In this document: positions 17,050 to 25,496 of the stretch, in pieces
How the letters are laid out: each line of letters opens with the position of its first letter
How positions within the stretch are numbered: position 1 is the stretch's first letter
DNA from: Oleidesulfovibrio sp964593925
GTDB taxonomy: Bacteria; Desulfobacterota; Desulfovibrionia; Desulfovibrionales; Desulfovibrionaceae
Assembly (NCBI GenBank): GCA_964593925.1
Contig: CAZQKM010000019.1
Span: 1-43,416, forward strand
Direction of reading: 5' to 3'
DNA length: 43,416 bases
Notes under the pieces: generated by a model
Seen by the model: only the letters and a program-made list of their open reading frames with translations
What the model was told of the DNA's origin: nothing
The model's database searches: none
Program-made: the position numbers and the translations under genes

Positions 17050-18027
17050 TCATAGACCGTCGCTTTTACAGTATCCCCCCTGCTGATAGCGCTCGAGGCG
17101 GTCACAAAGACCAAACTCACAGGCCTTTACCAGATCAAGGCAGGCCTCTTCTTGCTCACCTGACAAAAAATGCGCCTCGCCCCGGTTCAAATATGCTCCC
17201 GCGGGGTTCGTGGAGTACATAATACTCCTCGTATAATCTTCCTTGGCTTCTGCAAATTTTTTCAACATGCTGTATGCCGTAGCCCGATTAAAGTAATATG
17301 CCCCCTGATCAGGAGCAAGCGCTATAGCACGGTTCAGTACAGCCAAAGCATTTTCTGGTTGTTCCAACCCAAGCTCTACAACGCCCACCGCATTCCATCC
17401 ATCGGAGTCATCAGGCCACTGGGCGCAATAATCTGCCAACACTTCTGCTGCATCCACGTATAACTTCAGTTGATACATGGCAATCGCCCGGTTAAACTGT
17501 ACCGCCGGCCTGTCCGGCCACTGACGCTGCAAACGGGCAAGGACAGGCAGCGCCTCTTCTGTTCTACCCATCCGCAACAAAACCGCCGCGTATCCCATGC
17601 CGGCCTCATAAAGCTCGGGCTCTATGCGCAAGGCCTTATTGAACTGTCTTTCGGCCTCATCCAAATTTTCTACCTCATACAAAGCATTACCGTACTGCAC
17701 ACGGAGCAAAGGAATTCCGGGAGCCATGGACACGGCTTTCCTCAGAGTAGCCACTGCGGTTTGCCTCTGGCCACATCGGGCGTGGGAAAGGCCAAGGCCA
17801 CTCAAAGCTGCCGGAGTTTCCGCCTGTGCCAGCAAGTCGGAAAACATCCTCGCGCTTTTTTCACAATCGCCTTCCTTATAAACGCTCCAGGCATGCTCCA
17901 CCCCTTCACCGTACTCTACCTCGGAAACCTGCGTTCCAGAGCGTCCAGCACAACCACCAAGCAAAAATATACAGGCCACTACACAAAAACACAGCCCCTC
18001 TATCAGCCTTCCACAAGACATGCGCAT
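17050..18027 (-). CDS. TPR-repeat outer-membrane lipoprotein of the T2SS operon
   Basis: This 325-residue protein has a lipoprotein signal peptide ending Leu-Leu-Gly-Gly-Cys, so it is lipidated and, lacking an Asp next to the Cys, likely goes to the outer membrane. The rest is a series of TPR-like helical repeats (about six or seven) with patterns such as Tyr-Phe-Asn-Arg-Ala-Thr-Ala and Ala-Tyr-Leu-Asn-Arg-Gly-Glu-Ala. It follows gspH closely. TPR lipoproteins of the PilF/PilW kind act as pilotins for secretins, so a pilotin or scaffold role for GspD is plausible but unproven. The ATG at 18027 has AAGGG seven bases upstream; 18033 is an alternative. Confidence 0.8.
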   Translation of the reverse strand: MRMSCGRLIEGLCFCVVACIFLLGGCAGRSGTQVSEVEYGEGVEHAWSVYKEGDCEKSARMFSDLLAQAETPAALSGLGLSHARCGQRQTAVATLRKAVSMAPGIPLLRVQYGNALYEVENLDEAERQFNKALRIEPELYEAGMGYAAVLLRMGRTEEALPVLARLQRQWPDRPAVQFNRAIAMYQLKLYVDAAEVLADYCAQWPDDSDGWNAVGVVELGLEQPENALAVLNRAIALAPDQGAYYFNRATAYSMLKKFAEAKEDYTRSIMYSTNPAGAYLNRGEAHFLSGEQEEACLDLVKACEFGLCDRLERYQQGGYCKSDGL

Positions 18028-18047
18028 AATCATTCCCTTGAATACCA

Positions 18048-18545
18048 CTATCGCTCCTTGCACTGTTCCAGTGTTTTTGGCCCTGTAAATACCACGCCCG
18101 CTCCAATGGACGGAATACAAATCGAGTACACAGAGCCTTCATACCGCAACAGCACCACACTGGCCTGCGTGATACCCCGCGGCTGAAAAATAATGGATCC
18201 TGCACTTGCTCTTCCATGGGCATCTTCCACCCCCCACAGCGATACCCCGACGGGCAACGGCTTGCGCCACGCACCTCCGCCAAAAGCAGCGGAAAGGGCA
18301 ACTGAGTGCTCCGCAAGAATCAAGCTCACCGGCTCTTTAGATATTGCGGCTTGGGCCCGAGCAGATCTTTCAGCCTCAAGAATACACTCTGCCCCACGTA
18401 ATCCCGCATCTCCCCCAAAGCTGAAAGAACCAAAGCCCACGCCCACAACTACAGCCATGACAGCCATAACGACCATCATCTCCATCAAGGTGAACCCAGC
18501 CCCTGCGTTACCCCTCTTCCCAGCTGGTGATATCTGCATCTGCAT
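18048..18545 (-). CDS. gspH: type II secretion minor pseudopilin GspH
   Basis: This 165-residue protein has a prepilin leader ending in Gly before Phe-Thr-Leu-Met-Glu (Glu at +5), a hydrophobic helix, and a C-terminal beta-rich domain with the GspH pattern (an N-terminal strand rich in Arg-Ala-Gln-Ala, and Phe-Gln-Pro-Arg-Gly later). It is processed by GspO and sits at the pseudopilus tip. The ATG at 18545 has GGGGG five bases upstream and lies inside the end of gspG, so the two genes overlap by 38 bases. Confidence 0.88.
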   Translation of the reverse strand: MQMQISPAGKRGNAGAGFTLMEMMVVMAVMAVVVGVGFGSFSFGGDAGLRGAECILEAERSARAQAAISKEPVSLILAEHSVALSAAFGGGAWRKPLPVGVSLWGVEDAHGRASAGSIIFQPRGITQASVVLLRYEGSVYSICIPSIGAGVVFTGPKTLEQCKER

Positions 18546-18975
18546 CAACACCCCCTTCTTCACCATCTGCCCCAAGGCTCATAATGTCAAAAGGGGCCTG
18601 TATACCAGGGGATATATACACGTACTCACTTCCCCACGGATCCATAGGAATTTTAGACATATAACCATCTCTTGGATACGTCTTGGGAATACGGCCCACA
18701 GAAGGTTTTTCCACCAGGGCTTCGAGCCCCTGCTCTGTGCCAGGGTAATAGCCGTTATCAAGATAAAACCGTTTGAGAGCCGTTGCAAAACCGTCCATCT
18801 GCAGCTTGGCCTGAACCACCCGGGCCTTATGTGGCTCATTCATGAATTGAGGGACAACAATAGCTCCAAGGATACCCAATATGACAATGACGACCATAAG
18901 CTCCATAAGTGTAAAGCCCCTACTGAAAGCCCGGCAGGAAAAGACCGCCCTAACATTTTGTAACACCGTGTACAT
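18508..18975 (-). CDS. gspG: type II secretion major pseudopilin GspG
   Basis: This 155-residue protein is a canonical GspG: leader ending Arg-Gly before Phe-Thr-Leu-Met-Glu-Leu-Met-Val-Val, the Gly-Tyr-Tyr-Pro-Gly-Thr-Glu-Gln-Gly-Leu motif, Asp-Pro-Trp-Gly-Ser-Glu-Tyr, and the Ser-Leu-Gly-Ala-Asp-Gly-Glu-Glu-Gly-Gly calcium-site region near the end. It forms the body of the pseudopilus. ATG at 18975 has GGAGGG three bases upstream. A 255-base gap separates it from gspK, enough room for a separate promoter for this most abundant subunit, though I cannot identify one with confidence. Confidence 0.95.
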   Translation of the reverse strand: MYTVLQNVRAVFSCRAFSRGFTLMELMVVIVILGILGAIVVPQFMNEPHKARVVQAKLQMDGFATALKRFYLDNGYYPGTEQGLEALVEKPSVGRIPKTYPRDGYMSKIPMDPWGSEYVYISPGIQAPFDIMSLGADGEEGGVDADADITSWEEG

Positions 18976-19230
18976 CAACCCTCCATGGCATGCATATCTT
19001 AACTCCCACATCACGCAAATCAGCAGTAATGCTCAAAAGCCGTATACATCATCCGTACTGTTGAAACTTCCGACGATATCACCCCCAAACAACAGTGGCC
19101 ATATACAGCACATAGCCCCAATCACACAACGTTTCCTGTAAACAATAAAGCCCTTGTACAGCATACTACGAAAGCATACAAAGATAACGATCTCATGAAG
19201 CTCCGTAGAATATTTCCAGAGAATGCACCA

Positions 19231-20265
19231 CTAATAGTAGTTCCGGGCAAGCCACTGCACGTGATCGTTACGCACCCTGCATACACCAATCCCGCGAGCC
19301 TCTGCGGCCCCATAGCGTACAGTCAGCTCCACCCTGAAGTACCTACTGCTCTCACCTAGGCAGGCAAAAGGAAACCTGTGGGAACCATCCACACTGCCAA
19401 GAGCTGCCTCTTTGTACCACAGCCCTTTCAACTCGTTTTCTGGATTATCCCGGTACTGTCGGACATAGGACACAAACTCCGATGCTGCCCCGGGATCCGG
19501 TATAAGTGCATGAACAAGAAAGGGCTTCAAAGTATTGATGTTCATGGGGCCCATTCCCCATACTGTAACCAAATCCACAAGCCCCGGCCCTCTAGGCCCA
19601 CCAAGTATGACCCGCCGTGCCTGCTCCTGCCCAACCCCTTTCCAATGCACCAGCAACAGCTCGCTTGTACTCAAAAGCCTTGTGCCGGGAGAAATGCGAG
19701 ATGGGGTCCCTTCCAAATATCCTTGCCATTCCCCTGGATCTGGTTGGACACGCCTGTCTCCCCCCCAGCGCAATATCGCTTCTGCAAATACCTTTGCCTT
19801 TTCAAGGGCAATACTGTCGGCATATACAACGCCATGCATGACCAATAGTCGTGCGGTCAACCTGACAAAAATTTCGGTATACTTTTGAGCCAGAACTTCT
19901 TCCTTTGCACTTCGCGCAAACATGGCTGGCAAGGGAAAGCGGGCACTTTCATCAGTGATACGACCTGCAAGCTCCGCGGACTCTAATCCAGAAGAAATAC
20001 CCTGTACCAACACGGGAAACGACTCGGCCCATGCCTCATGCATGGTGTCTGGGGTTGCTTCTGCATGGTTTGCCAGTAACAAGCCAGCAGCCATTTTTTC
20101 TGCGGAAACAAACAAGGGTTTGGCGCCAAGCGTTACCCTGCCCACAAGCGACGAGCTGTGGCCTGTCAGCGTAAGCCGCACAATCCCAGCCAACATTAAC
20201 GTCATCCCGGCCAGGATAACCAGAACGATGACAAGCACAACGCCACGCTGCTCATTGTGGGCCAT
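19231..20265 (-). CDS. gspK: type II secretion minor pseudopilin GspK
   Basis: This 344-residue protein is the large pseudopilin that caps the GspI-GspJ tip. It has a short leader ending Arg-Gly before a hydrophobic segment (Val-Val-Leu-Val-Ile-Val-Leu-Val-Ile-Leu), lacks Glu at +5 as GspK proteins do, and has an alpha-helical SAM-like insert region (Gly-Pro-Met-Asn-Ile-Asn-Thr motif in the second half). The ATG at 20265 overlaps the end of gspJ by 14 bases. Confidence 0.9.
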   Translation of the reverse strand: MAHNEQRGVVLVIVLVILAGMTLMLAGIVRLTLTGHSSSLVGRVTLGAKPLFVSAEKMAAGLLLANHAEATPDTMHEAWAESFPVLVQGISSGLESAELAGRITDESARFPLPAMFARSAKEEVLAQKYTEIFVRLTARLLVMHGVVYADSIALEKAKVFAEAILRWGGDRRVQPDPGEWQGYLEGTPSRISPGTRLLSTSELLLVHWKGVGQEQARRVILGGPRGPGLVDLVTVWGMGPMNINTLKPFLVHALIPDPGAASEFVSYVRQYRDNPENELKGLWYKEAALGSVDGSHRFPFACLGESSRYFRVELTVRYGAAEARGIGVCRVRNDHVQWLARNYY

Positions 20266-20935
20266 ATGTCTTCTTCTCCGGCACTCTGATGATGAAAACT
20301 TCCGGCAAGCTGTCCCCAGCCTCATACCACACAGAAAAACGGATGGATCTGGGCATGTCGGCACTGGAAAGCATCCCCTGCCACTCCTGTGTATACTCTG
20401 CCGCTCCCTTGGGCCAGACCTCTGCCTTCAGTCTATACACCGAGGGTAGTAATATATGCTCGTCCCACGTAAAGTTGCCATCAACGCCACAGTGCGGACG
20501 CTCGCGGCGGACAAAAGCCTGCTCCTGCAAGCGCCCACGCAACACATACTCTATACAATACACCCCCTCAAAAGGCGGCACATCAGCAGAGACAAGACTG
20601 GATGTGGATGCAAAAGAAAACAAAAACGTATCCTCCCGCACCTCATCCCGCGGTCCATCTTCTCCCACAGCCTCCCAGTATGCACTACCCACAGCAATTG
20701 CACTCTGTGAAAGCCTCGGCAGCCGCCGATCATACCCGGTTAGCATGGAACTGATGTCATCATCCAAAATACTTTTGAAAAGCCTGGGGTGTTCCTGCGC
20801 CGCAACCCAGGCTTTCGCATGGTCCCGACTCTCCAGGACATTACGATAGCTACTGAAAAGCACCAATCCGATAAGCGCAGTAAGCAGTATGGCAATGAGC
20901 ATCTCAAGTAATGTAAAACCAGCCCCCCTGGTCAT
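20252..20935 (-). CDS. gspJ: type II secretion minor pseudopilin GspJ
   Basis: This 227-residue protein begins with a six-residue leader (Met-Thr-Arg-Gly-Ala-Gly) before Phe-Thr-Leu-Leu-Glu-Met-Leu-Ile-Ala-Ile, the class III prepilin signature, followed by a beta-rich domain of the GspJ type. I prefer the ATG at 20935, which has GGGGG seven bases upstream, to in-frame starts further up. The gene follows gspI after about 80 bases and overlaps gspK. Confidence 0.88.
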   Translation of the reverse strand: MTRGAGFTLLEMLIAILLTALIGLVLFSSYRNVLESRDHAKAWVAAQEHPRLFKSILDDDISSMLTGYDRRLPRLSQSAIAVGSAYWEAVGEDGPRDEVREDTFLFSFASTSSLVSADVPPFEGVYCIEYVLRGRLQEQAFVRRERPHCGVDGNFTWDEHILLPSVYRLKAEVWPKGAAEYTQEWQGMLSSADMPRSIRFSVWYEAGDSLPEVFIIRVPEKKTYGPQ

Positions 20936-21017
20936 TCGCTGTCCCCCCGCCATAGCGGCATATGTGCAGTGCCGGGCAGTACAATGACTGCGCCCCATAG
21001 CTCCGGGCGGTATATAT

Positions 21018-21464
21018 TTACCCTCGACTGACAAAAAGAGTCCGCGAGACCTCAAAAGTCTCAAGTCGTATTTCATAACGTTGTGTTCCCTGCTCTTTCC
21101 AGATCAGAACAACTGTGCGGGTAATCCCACCTTCTCCAAAATCTCGATGCTGCACTCTCCAGCGTATCTCCGGCCACTGCGGGGCAAATGAGCCTTCACC
21201 TCCGGGATGCCCTTCAAACGTTTGTGCATACAGAAGGTTCCTTCCCAGTAACGTCGCTAAGTCATTCCACCGGGATCTGGCCAAGGATTCCTGCCCTTCA
21301 TGGACACCGCGCACAGTAACAGCGCCCAGTATTGCCAATATGCTTAGAGCAATCAGCACCTCCAGCAAAGAAAAACCAGCAGATACGTTCCCGTTCCTTC
21401 TCCGACGATATTTCTTCCCTGACCTGGAACGCAAAGCCCAGAAGTCACCCCATGAGCAAGCCAT
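21018..21464 (-). CDS. gspI: type II secretion minor pseudopilin GspI
   Basis: This 148-residue protein has a basic leader of about 30 residues ending in Gly before Phe-Ser-Leu-Leu-Glu-Val-Leu-Ile-Ala-Leu-Ser-Ile-Leu, then a small C-terminal domain. GspI nucleates the pseudopilus tip with GspJ and GspK. The start at 21464 (ATG) lies inside the end of gspO, overlapping by 20 bases, with GGGGTGG upstream. The leader is long for a T2SS pseudopilin; a shorter start with a good site is not available in this frame. Confidence 0.87.
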   Translation of the reverse strand: MACSWGDFWALRSRSGKKYRRRRNGNVSAGFSLLEVLIALSILAILGAVTVRGVHEGQESLARSRWNDLATLLGRNLLYAQTFEGHPGGEGSFAPQWPEIRWRVQHRDFGEGGITRTVVLIWKEQGTQRYEIRLETFEVSRTLFVSRG

Positions 21465-22194
21465 GCCCACCCCACAGCACCTTGGCAAAAGCTCCCAGGC
21501 AAAGAAAAGGCCCAAAGGGCATCAGCTCAGGCATACGCCCCTGTATCCAGCGCAGCATGCCCGCGACAATCAAACCCACCAGCGCAGCAAAAAAAAGTAT
21601 ATCAAACACACCAGCTACACTGGTTAACAGCCCGAGTAGCGCCATAAGCTTCACATCTCCCAAACCAAGTCCTTCTTGCTTTCTTATCGCTCCATGAACA
21701 GCACGCAAAAGAAACAGCAGTCCACCGCCTACAAGCGAAGCATAAAACGGCTCTGGCCAAGGAGCAAGCTCCCCCCTGACAAGCAGCAGCAGTACCGGGG
21801 CAAATCCCGCCACAAGGAGCGTATCCGGTAACCATAACGAATAAATATCAATAAGGGAGGCAGCAAGCATCAGGCCAAAAAATACCATAAACAGCACTGA
21901 AAGCTCTCCCCATGAAAAACGCCAGACAAGTAAGGCACAAGTTAATGCGCCGACTCCCTCCGCTACAGACACATACAATGGAATGAGTGCAGCACAGGAC
22001 CGGCAGCGTCCGCGGAGTAACAAAATGCTGATTAAAGGGATATTGTCCCGCCACATAATGTGCGTCCCACAAGCATCACAACAGGACTGCGCGGGTGAAA
22101 ATAATGGTACATCGCGTAAAAATCTCGAAGCAAGGCAAGCCGCACCACTACCGATAATGCTTCCCAAGGCAAGGGCTAGAACAACTTCAAGCAT
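21445..22194 (-). CDS. gspO: prepilin peptidase GspO/PilD
   Basis: This 249-residue inner-membrane aspartic protease and N-methyltransferase processes the pseudopilins encoded downstream. It has the Cys-Asp-Ala-Cys and Cys-Arg-Ser-Cys zinc pairs near residues 39-68 in the cytoplasmic loop and the two catalytic Asp motifs: Leu-Ile-Asp with Trp-Leu-Pro-Asp, and Gly-Leu-Gly-Asp-Val-Lys. About eight membrane helices are visible. It is the first gene of the second T2SS operon. No strong Shine-Dalgarno precedes the ATG at 22194. Confidence 0.93.
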   Translation of the reverse strand: MLEVVLALALGSIIGSGAACLASRFLRDVPLFSPAQSCCDACGTHIMWRDNIPLISILLLRGRCRSCAALIPLYVSVAEGVGALTCALLVWRFSWGELSVLFMVFFGLMLAASLIDIYSLWLPDTLLVAGFAPVLLLLVRGELAPWPEPFYASLVGGGLLFLLRAVHGAIRKQEGLGLGDVKLMALLGLLTSVAGVFDILFFAALVGLIVAGMLRWIQGRMPELMPFGPFLCLGAFAKVLWGGHGLLMG

Positions 22195-22690
22195 ACATGC
22201 GTAAAATGCAAATATCGCACCACACTAGCAGAAAGCACTCTTCGTCCAAGGTAATTCTAATATCACAAAGGCATTATACGTGACTATCCGCCTGTATAAA
22301 CCCATGCGACTTTAAAAAATTCAGAAAACAGCCTTTACCACAGTATGCCTACGTATCCATGCTATACATCCTGGCTCTAGGCGTTGCCCAAAAATAGCGT
22401 TGAAAAATGCCTCATTTTCGCATATAATTTCTCGTATTAGTATACGAATAATATGTAGCCCTTAGCGCCAAAGGGTAATATAAATAATTGCCTTTGGTAA
22501 AAAACATGAAAATATGTATGTATCTGCACGCAGGATTGGTAATAGTGCCACCATGGCGTGCTTGGTAAGGCCGCAAGGCAAGACGTCTCACACTTGGGTT
22601 TCCCCGTTGCAACAAACGCAGGATAGGAATATTTTTTAATCCAAATACCAAATCGCCGGCCTTATTACTGTGCCAGGCGACTTTGCCTCC
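22195..22690. other. divergent intergenic region between gspO and the O-antigen ligase gene
   Basis: About 500 bases separate the divergent gspO operon and the polysaccharide genes. The open frames that cross it, including one on the minus strand from 22843 to 22412 that overlaps the start of the ligase gene, show no recognisable domain or good ribosome site. A palindrome TCGTAT-TAGT-ATACGA lies at 22432-22447 and looks operator-like. The sequence around 22420-22500 is A/T-rich and suits promoters. Confidence 0.5.
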
Positions 22691-23998
22691 ATGCCTATGA
22701 GCCATAAAAAATATCCCACTAGCATCCCTGTCACACAGAATAGACACCCAGGACCAGAGTGGGCAATCCATTATTCCCATACGTTGTTGCGTGGTGTTTT
22801 TTATGCCTACTGTCTGCTGGCACCTTATGGTAAGGTGTTCCAAGTAGGTGGGGGTCTGCTGGGCCTACTGCTGCTTATTACGTATTATGGCATGGCGTAT
22901 TCAGAGTCCAATCTGGCACGGCTGCCTTTCAAAAAAATTTTTACCGCATTTTTCATCTACCCTTTTGTAGCAACGCTCTTTTCTCAATGGCCGGGGTACA
23001 GTTTTGGCTATACACAACATCTTCCTCATGAATCCTTGGTACTCTTTTTTATAGGGCTTGAAAGTATTCGCAGTCGTAAAGACATGGCTCTCATGGGCGC
23101 CTGCCTCCTGCTCTCGATATGCGTACAAGGGCTAGACGGTATCTGGCAGTACGCCACCGGTTACGATATGGTGCATGGCACACCCATAGCTGACGGAGGG
23201 CGCCTGACCGGCTCCATGAGCACCTATCGAGTAGGGAACTACATTGCCATTACCATTATTCCCTCCCTGTTGGCATTTTGGGCCTTGCCCCATAACTTTT
23301 CCACCACAATCCGCACTGCAATACTGGCATTGGCATTGGCTCCACCATTTTTTCTCCTTGCCATGTCACAAACACGTAGCGGGGTGCTTGGGCTGTTCGC
23401 CGGGCTTTATCTGTATGCGGCAATAGCCCTACGAATCAACAGCAAAGTCTTGCTCCTACCCCCGCTGCTGTTTGTCGCCTTACTAATTTGGGGACCACAA
23501 CGATTCTCACTGGCCCTAGCTCTCAAGGATGGCCGGTGGGAGCTCTGGCAGGCCTCTTGGCGCATATTTCTGGAAAATCCCCTGTTCGGTACAGGCCCCA
23601 GCACGTTTATGCCAGCTTTCAACTCTCTGGGCATCACATTTGCTACCAATGCGAGTAATATACCGCATCCACATGGCATTTTTGTACAATTTCTTTCAGA
23701 TGGAGGCATTACCGGCGTTTTACTGCTTGCCGGGGTTCTTGTTGGCATAGGGTTTGTATGGTGCGGTATTCAAATATACAGCAACACCCAAAACCCCGTA
23801 ACGCAGGATAAAAGCCACTGGCTCATGACCGGACTTTTATGGGCAGGGTTTGCAGCCTATCTGGCCACTGGCCTCTTTGGGCATAACTTCTACCGTACCT
23901 GGTGGCTGGCATTGGGACTGATGCTCCTTGGCTGTTCCATGGGCGCCATTCTCAACCCAGAAAAACCTTTAACTCCCCTTGGGCATTCTCAACTATGA
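22691..23998 (+). CDS. O-antigen ligase/polymerase (Wzy_C/WaaL superfamily)
   Basis: This polytopic membrane protein of about 435 residues has some ten to twelve helices. It carries the Wzy_C signature: a Ser-Gln-Thr-Arg-Ser-Gly-Val-Leu-Gly helix, then a large periplasmic loop with Trp-Glu-Leu-Trp, Pro-Leu-Phe-Gly-Thr-Gly-Pro-Ser-Thr-Phe, and His-Pro-His-Gly before the final helices. These enzymes join polysaccharide to lipid A-core or polymerise repeat units in the periplasm. The start is uncertain: ATG at 22691 or 22697, or GTG at 22670, none with a good Shine-Dalgarno. Its stop overlaps the WbaP gene (ATGA), so they form an operon. Confidence 0.83.
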   Translation: MPMSHKKYPTSIPVTQNRHPGPEWAIHYSHTLLRGVFYAYCLLAPYGKVFQVGGGLLGLLLLITYYGMAYSESNLARLPFKKIFTAFFIYPFVATLFSQWPGYSFGYTQHLPHESLVLFFIGLESIRSRKDMALMGACLLLSICVQGLDGIWQYATGYDMVHGTPIADGGRLTGSMSTYRVGNYIAITIIPSLLAFWALPHNFSTTIRTAILALALAPPFFLLAMSQTRSGVLGLFAGLYLYAAIALRINSKVLLLPPLLFVALLIWGPQRFSLALALKDGRWELWQASWRIFLENPLFGTGPSTFMPAFNSLGITFATNASNIPHPHGIFVQFLSDGGITGVLLLAGVLVGIGFVWCGIQIYSNTQNPVTQDKSHWLMTGLLWAGFAAYLATGLFGHNFYRTWWLALGLMLLGCSMGAILNPEKPLTPLGHSQL

Positions 23999-25395
23999 AG
24001 AGTAGAATAAAAAAATATATCCCCACCATACACTTCTCTTCTAGAGTACGCATGATCCTGCTGATGCTGGCCTCGGATATCTGCGCATTGGCCCTTGCCA
24101 TCAGCAGCGCCATTCTGTTGCGCTATATTTTTGGTGGCCAGTTCCAGCCGATGTTTTACTTTGAACGCGCGCCCGTGGTTTGCTTTTTCATTGCTGCCTA
24201 CGCCATGCTTGGGTTATATCCCGGTATCCTGACAGCCCCCCATGAAGAGCTAAAAAAGCTCACCATAAGCACCACACTTATTTTCGCACTCTTCATTTCT
24301 ACAACATTTTTTCTCAAACTGAGCACTGAATTTTCTCGCTTGGTTTTTTTGGGAGGCTGGCTGGGTTCTGTCATCCTCGTACCCTTTTGCCGTGTGGTCG
24401 TACGCCGCATATTTTCACATAAGCCATGGTGGGGAATCCCCGCAGTTATATGGGGGCAGGCCGCTGAAGTGGAACAACTTGCCAACCGCTTCAGACGCGA
24501 CCCGCGGCAAGGTATCCGCGTTCTTGATGCTGTCAGTACGGCAGAAAAAAATAATGATGATGCCCTGGCCCCACTCATGAAATATGCGGCCTTGTCTCCA
24601 CAGCCCATCCTGGTATGTACCCCCGAGAGCCGTAAACTATTTTTCTCCAGTGAGGCGGTACGGCTGGAAGAACTGTTTCAGCGTATGCTTGTTATGCCGC
24701 CAAAGGCTCTTGACGCACTGAATATACAAGTGCTTGACGTAGGGGGAGTACTCTTTTTTCAATTGCAGACAAAGCTGCTGGATCCTTTCAGGCAACGCCT
24801 CAAACGCACCCTTGACCTACTGTTGATATTCTGTGCTCTGCCGCTGCTGCTCCCTCTCATGGCTGTGCTGGCCGTGGCCGTCAAAATGGATGGTGGTCCG
24901 GTGTTCTATACCCAGCCGCGTATCGGGCGCCATGGGCACACCTTTCGCATTTTCAAGTTTCGCACCATGGTCTGCAACGCTGACACAGTGTTACAGGAAT
25001 GTCTGGCCCAAAATTTCCTGCTTGCGCAAGAATGGGCCGAAACACAAAAATTACGCTGCGATCCACGTATTACCAAAGTAGGGAGTTTTCTGCGCCGCAC
25101 GAGCCTAGACGAATTACCCCAGGTTATAAATGTCCTCCGGGGAGAAATGAGCCTCGTGGGGCCACGCCCCATTGTACAAACAGAAATACGGCGTTACGGC
25201 GATGCTTTTGCCCTGTACAAACGCACATTGCCCGGCATATCAGGCCTATGGCAGATCTCCGGGCGTAGCAGCACCACATACGAAGAGCGTATCATGCTGG
25301 ATACCTATTATTCGCGTAACTGGTCTGTATGGATCGACTTATACGTATTGTCGCGTACCGTGTGGGTCGTGCTTAAACAAAGCGGTGCGTACTAG
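23995..25395 (+). CDS. WbaP-type undecaprenyl-phosphate sugar-phosphotransferase
   Basis: This 466-residue protein starts the assembly of a surface polysaccharide by moving a sugar-1-phosphate to undecaprenyl phosphate. It has four N-terminal membrane helices (about residues 15-130), a soluble Rossmann-like middle, a fifth helix near 270-295, and the C-terminal catalytic domain with Gly-Pro-Val-Phe-Tyr-Thr-Gln-Pro-Arg-Ile-Gly, Phe-Lys-Phe-Arg-Thr-Met, Ser-Leu-Asp-Glu-Leu-Pro-Gln, and Val-Gly-Pro-Arg-Pro. The five-helix layout points to WbaP rather than the shorter PglC. The sugar cannot be read from sequence. The ATG at 23995 overlaps the ligase stop. Confidence 0.92.
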   Translation: MKSRIKKYIPTIHFSSRVRMILLMLASDICALALAISSAILLRYIFGGQFQPMFYFERAPVVCFFIAAYAMLGLYPGILTAPHEELKKLTISTTLIFALFISTTFFLKLSTEFSRLVFLGGWLGSVILVPFCRVVVRRIFSHKPWWGIPAVIWGQAAEVEQLANRFRRDPRQGIRVLDAVSTAEKNNDDALAPLMKYAALSPQPILVCTPESRKLFFSSEAVRLEELFQRMLVMPPKALDALNIQVLDVGGVLFFQLQTKLLDPFRQRLKRTLDLLLIFCALPLLLPLMAVLAVAVKMDGGPVFYTQPRIGRHGHTFRIFKFRTMVCNADTVLQECLAQNFLLAQEWAETQKLRCDPRITKVGSFLRRTSLDELPQVINVLRGEMSLVGPRPIVQTEIRRYGDAFALYKRTLPGISGLWQISGRSSTTYEERIMLDTYYSRNWSVWIDLYVLSRTVWVVLKQSGAY

Positions 25396-25496
25396 CAGCC
25401 TCCATCAGGGATACAACAGCATTGTGCCGCAGCAGAGGCCGATGGTTCTTTCTCGTTGCGTGCATTGTCCCTTGCCGGAAGTGCATTGTATGCTCC

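Noticed and set aside
22412..22843. Minus-strand open frame of 143 codons between gspO and the ligase gene
   Set aside because: It overlaps the start of the well-supported ligase gene on the other strand, and has no recognisable domain or ribosome site.
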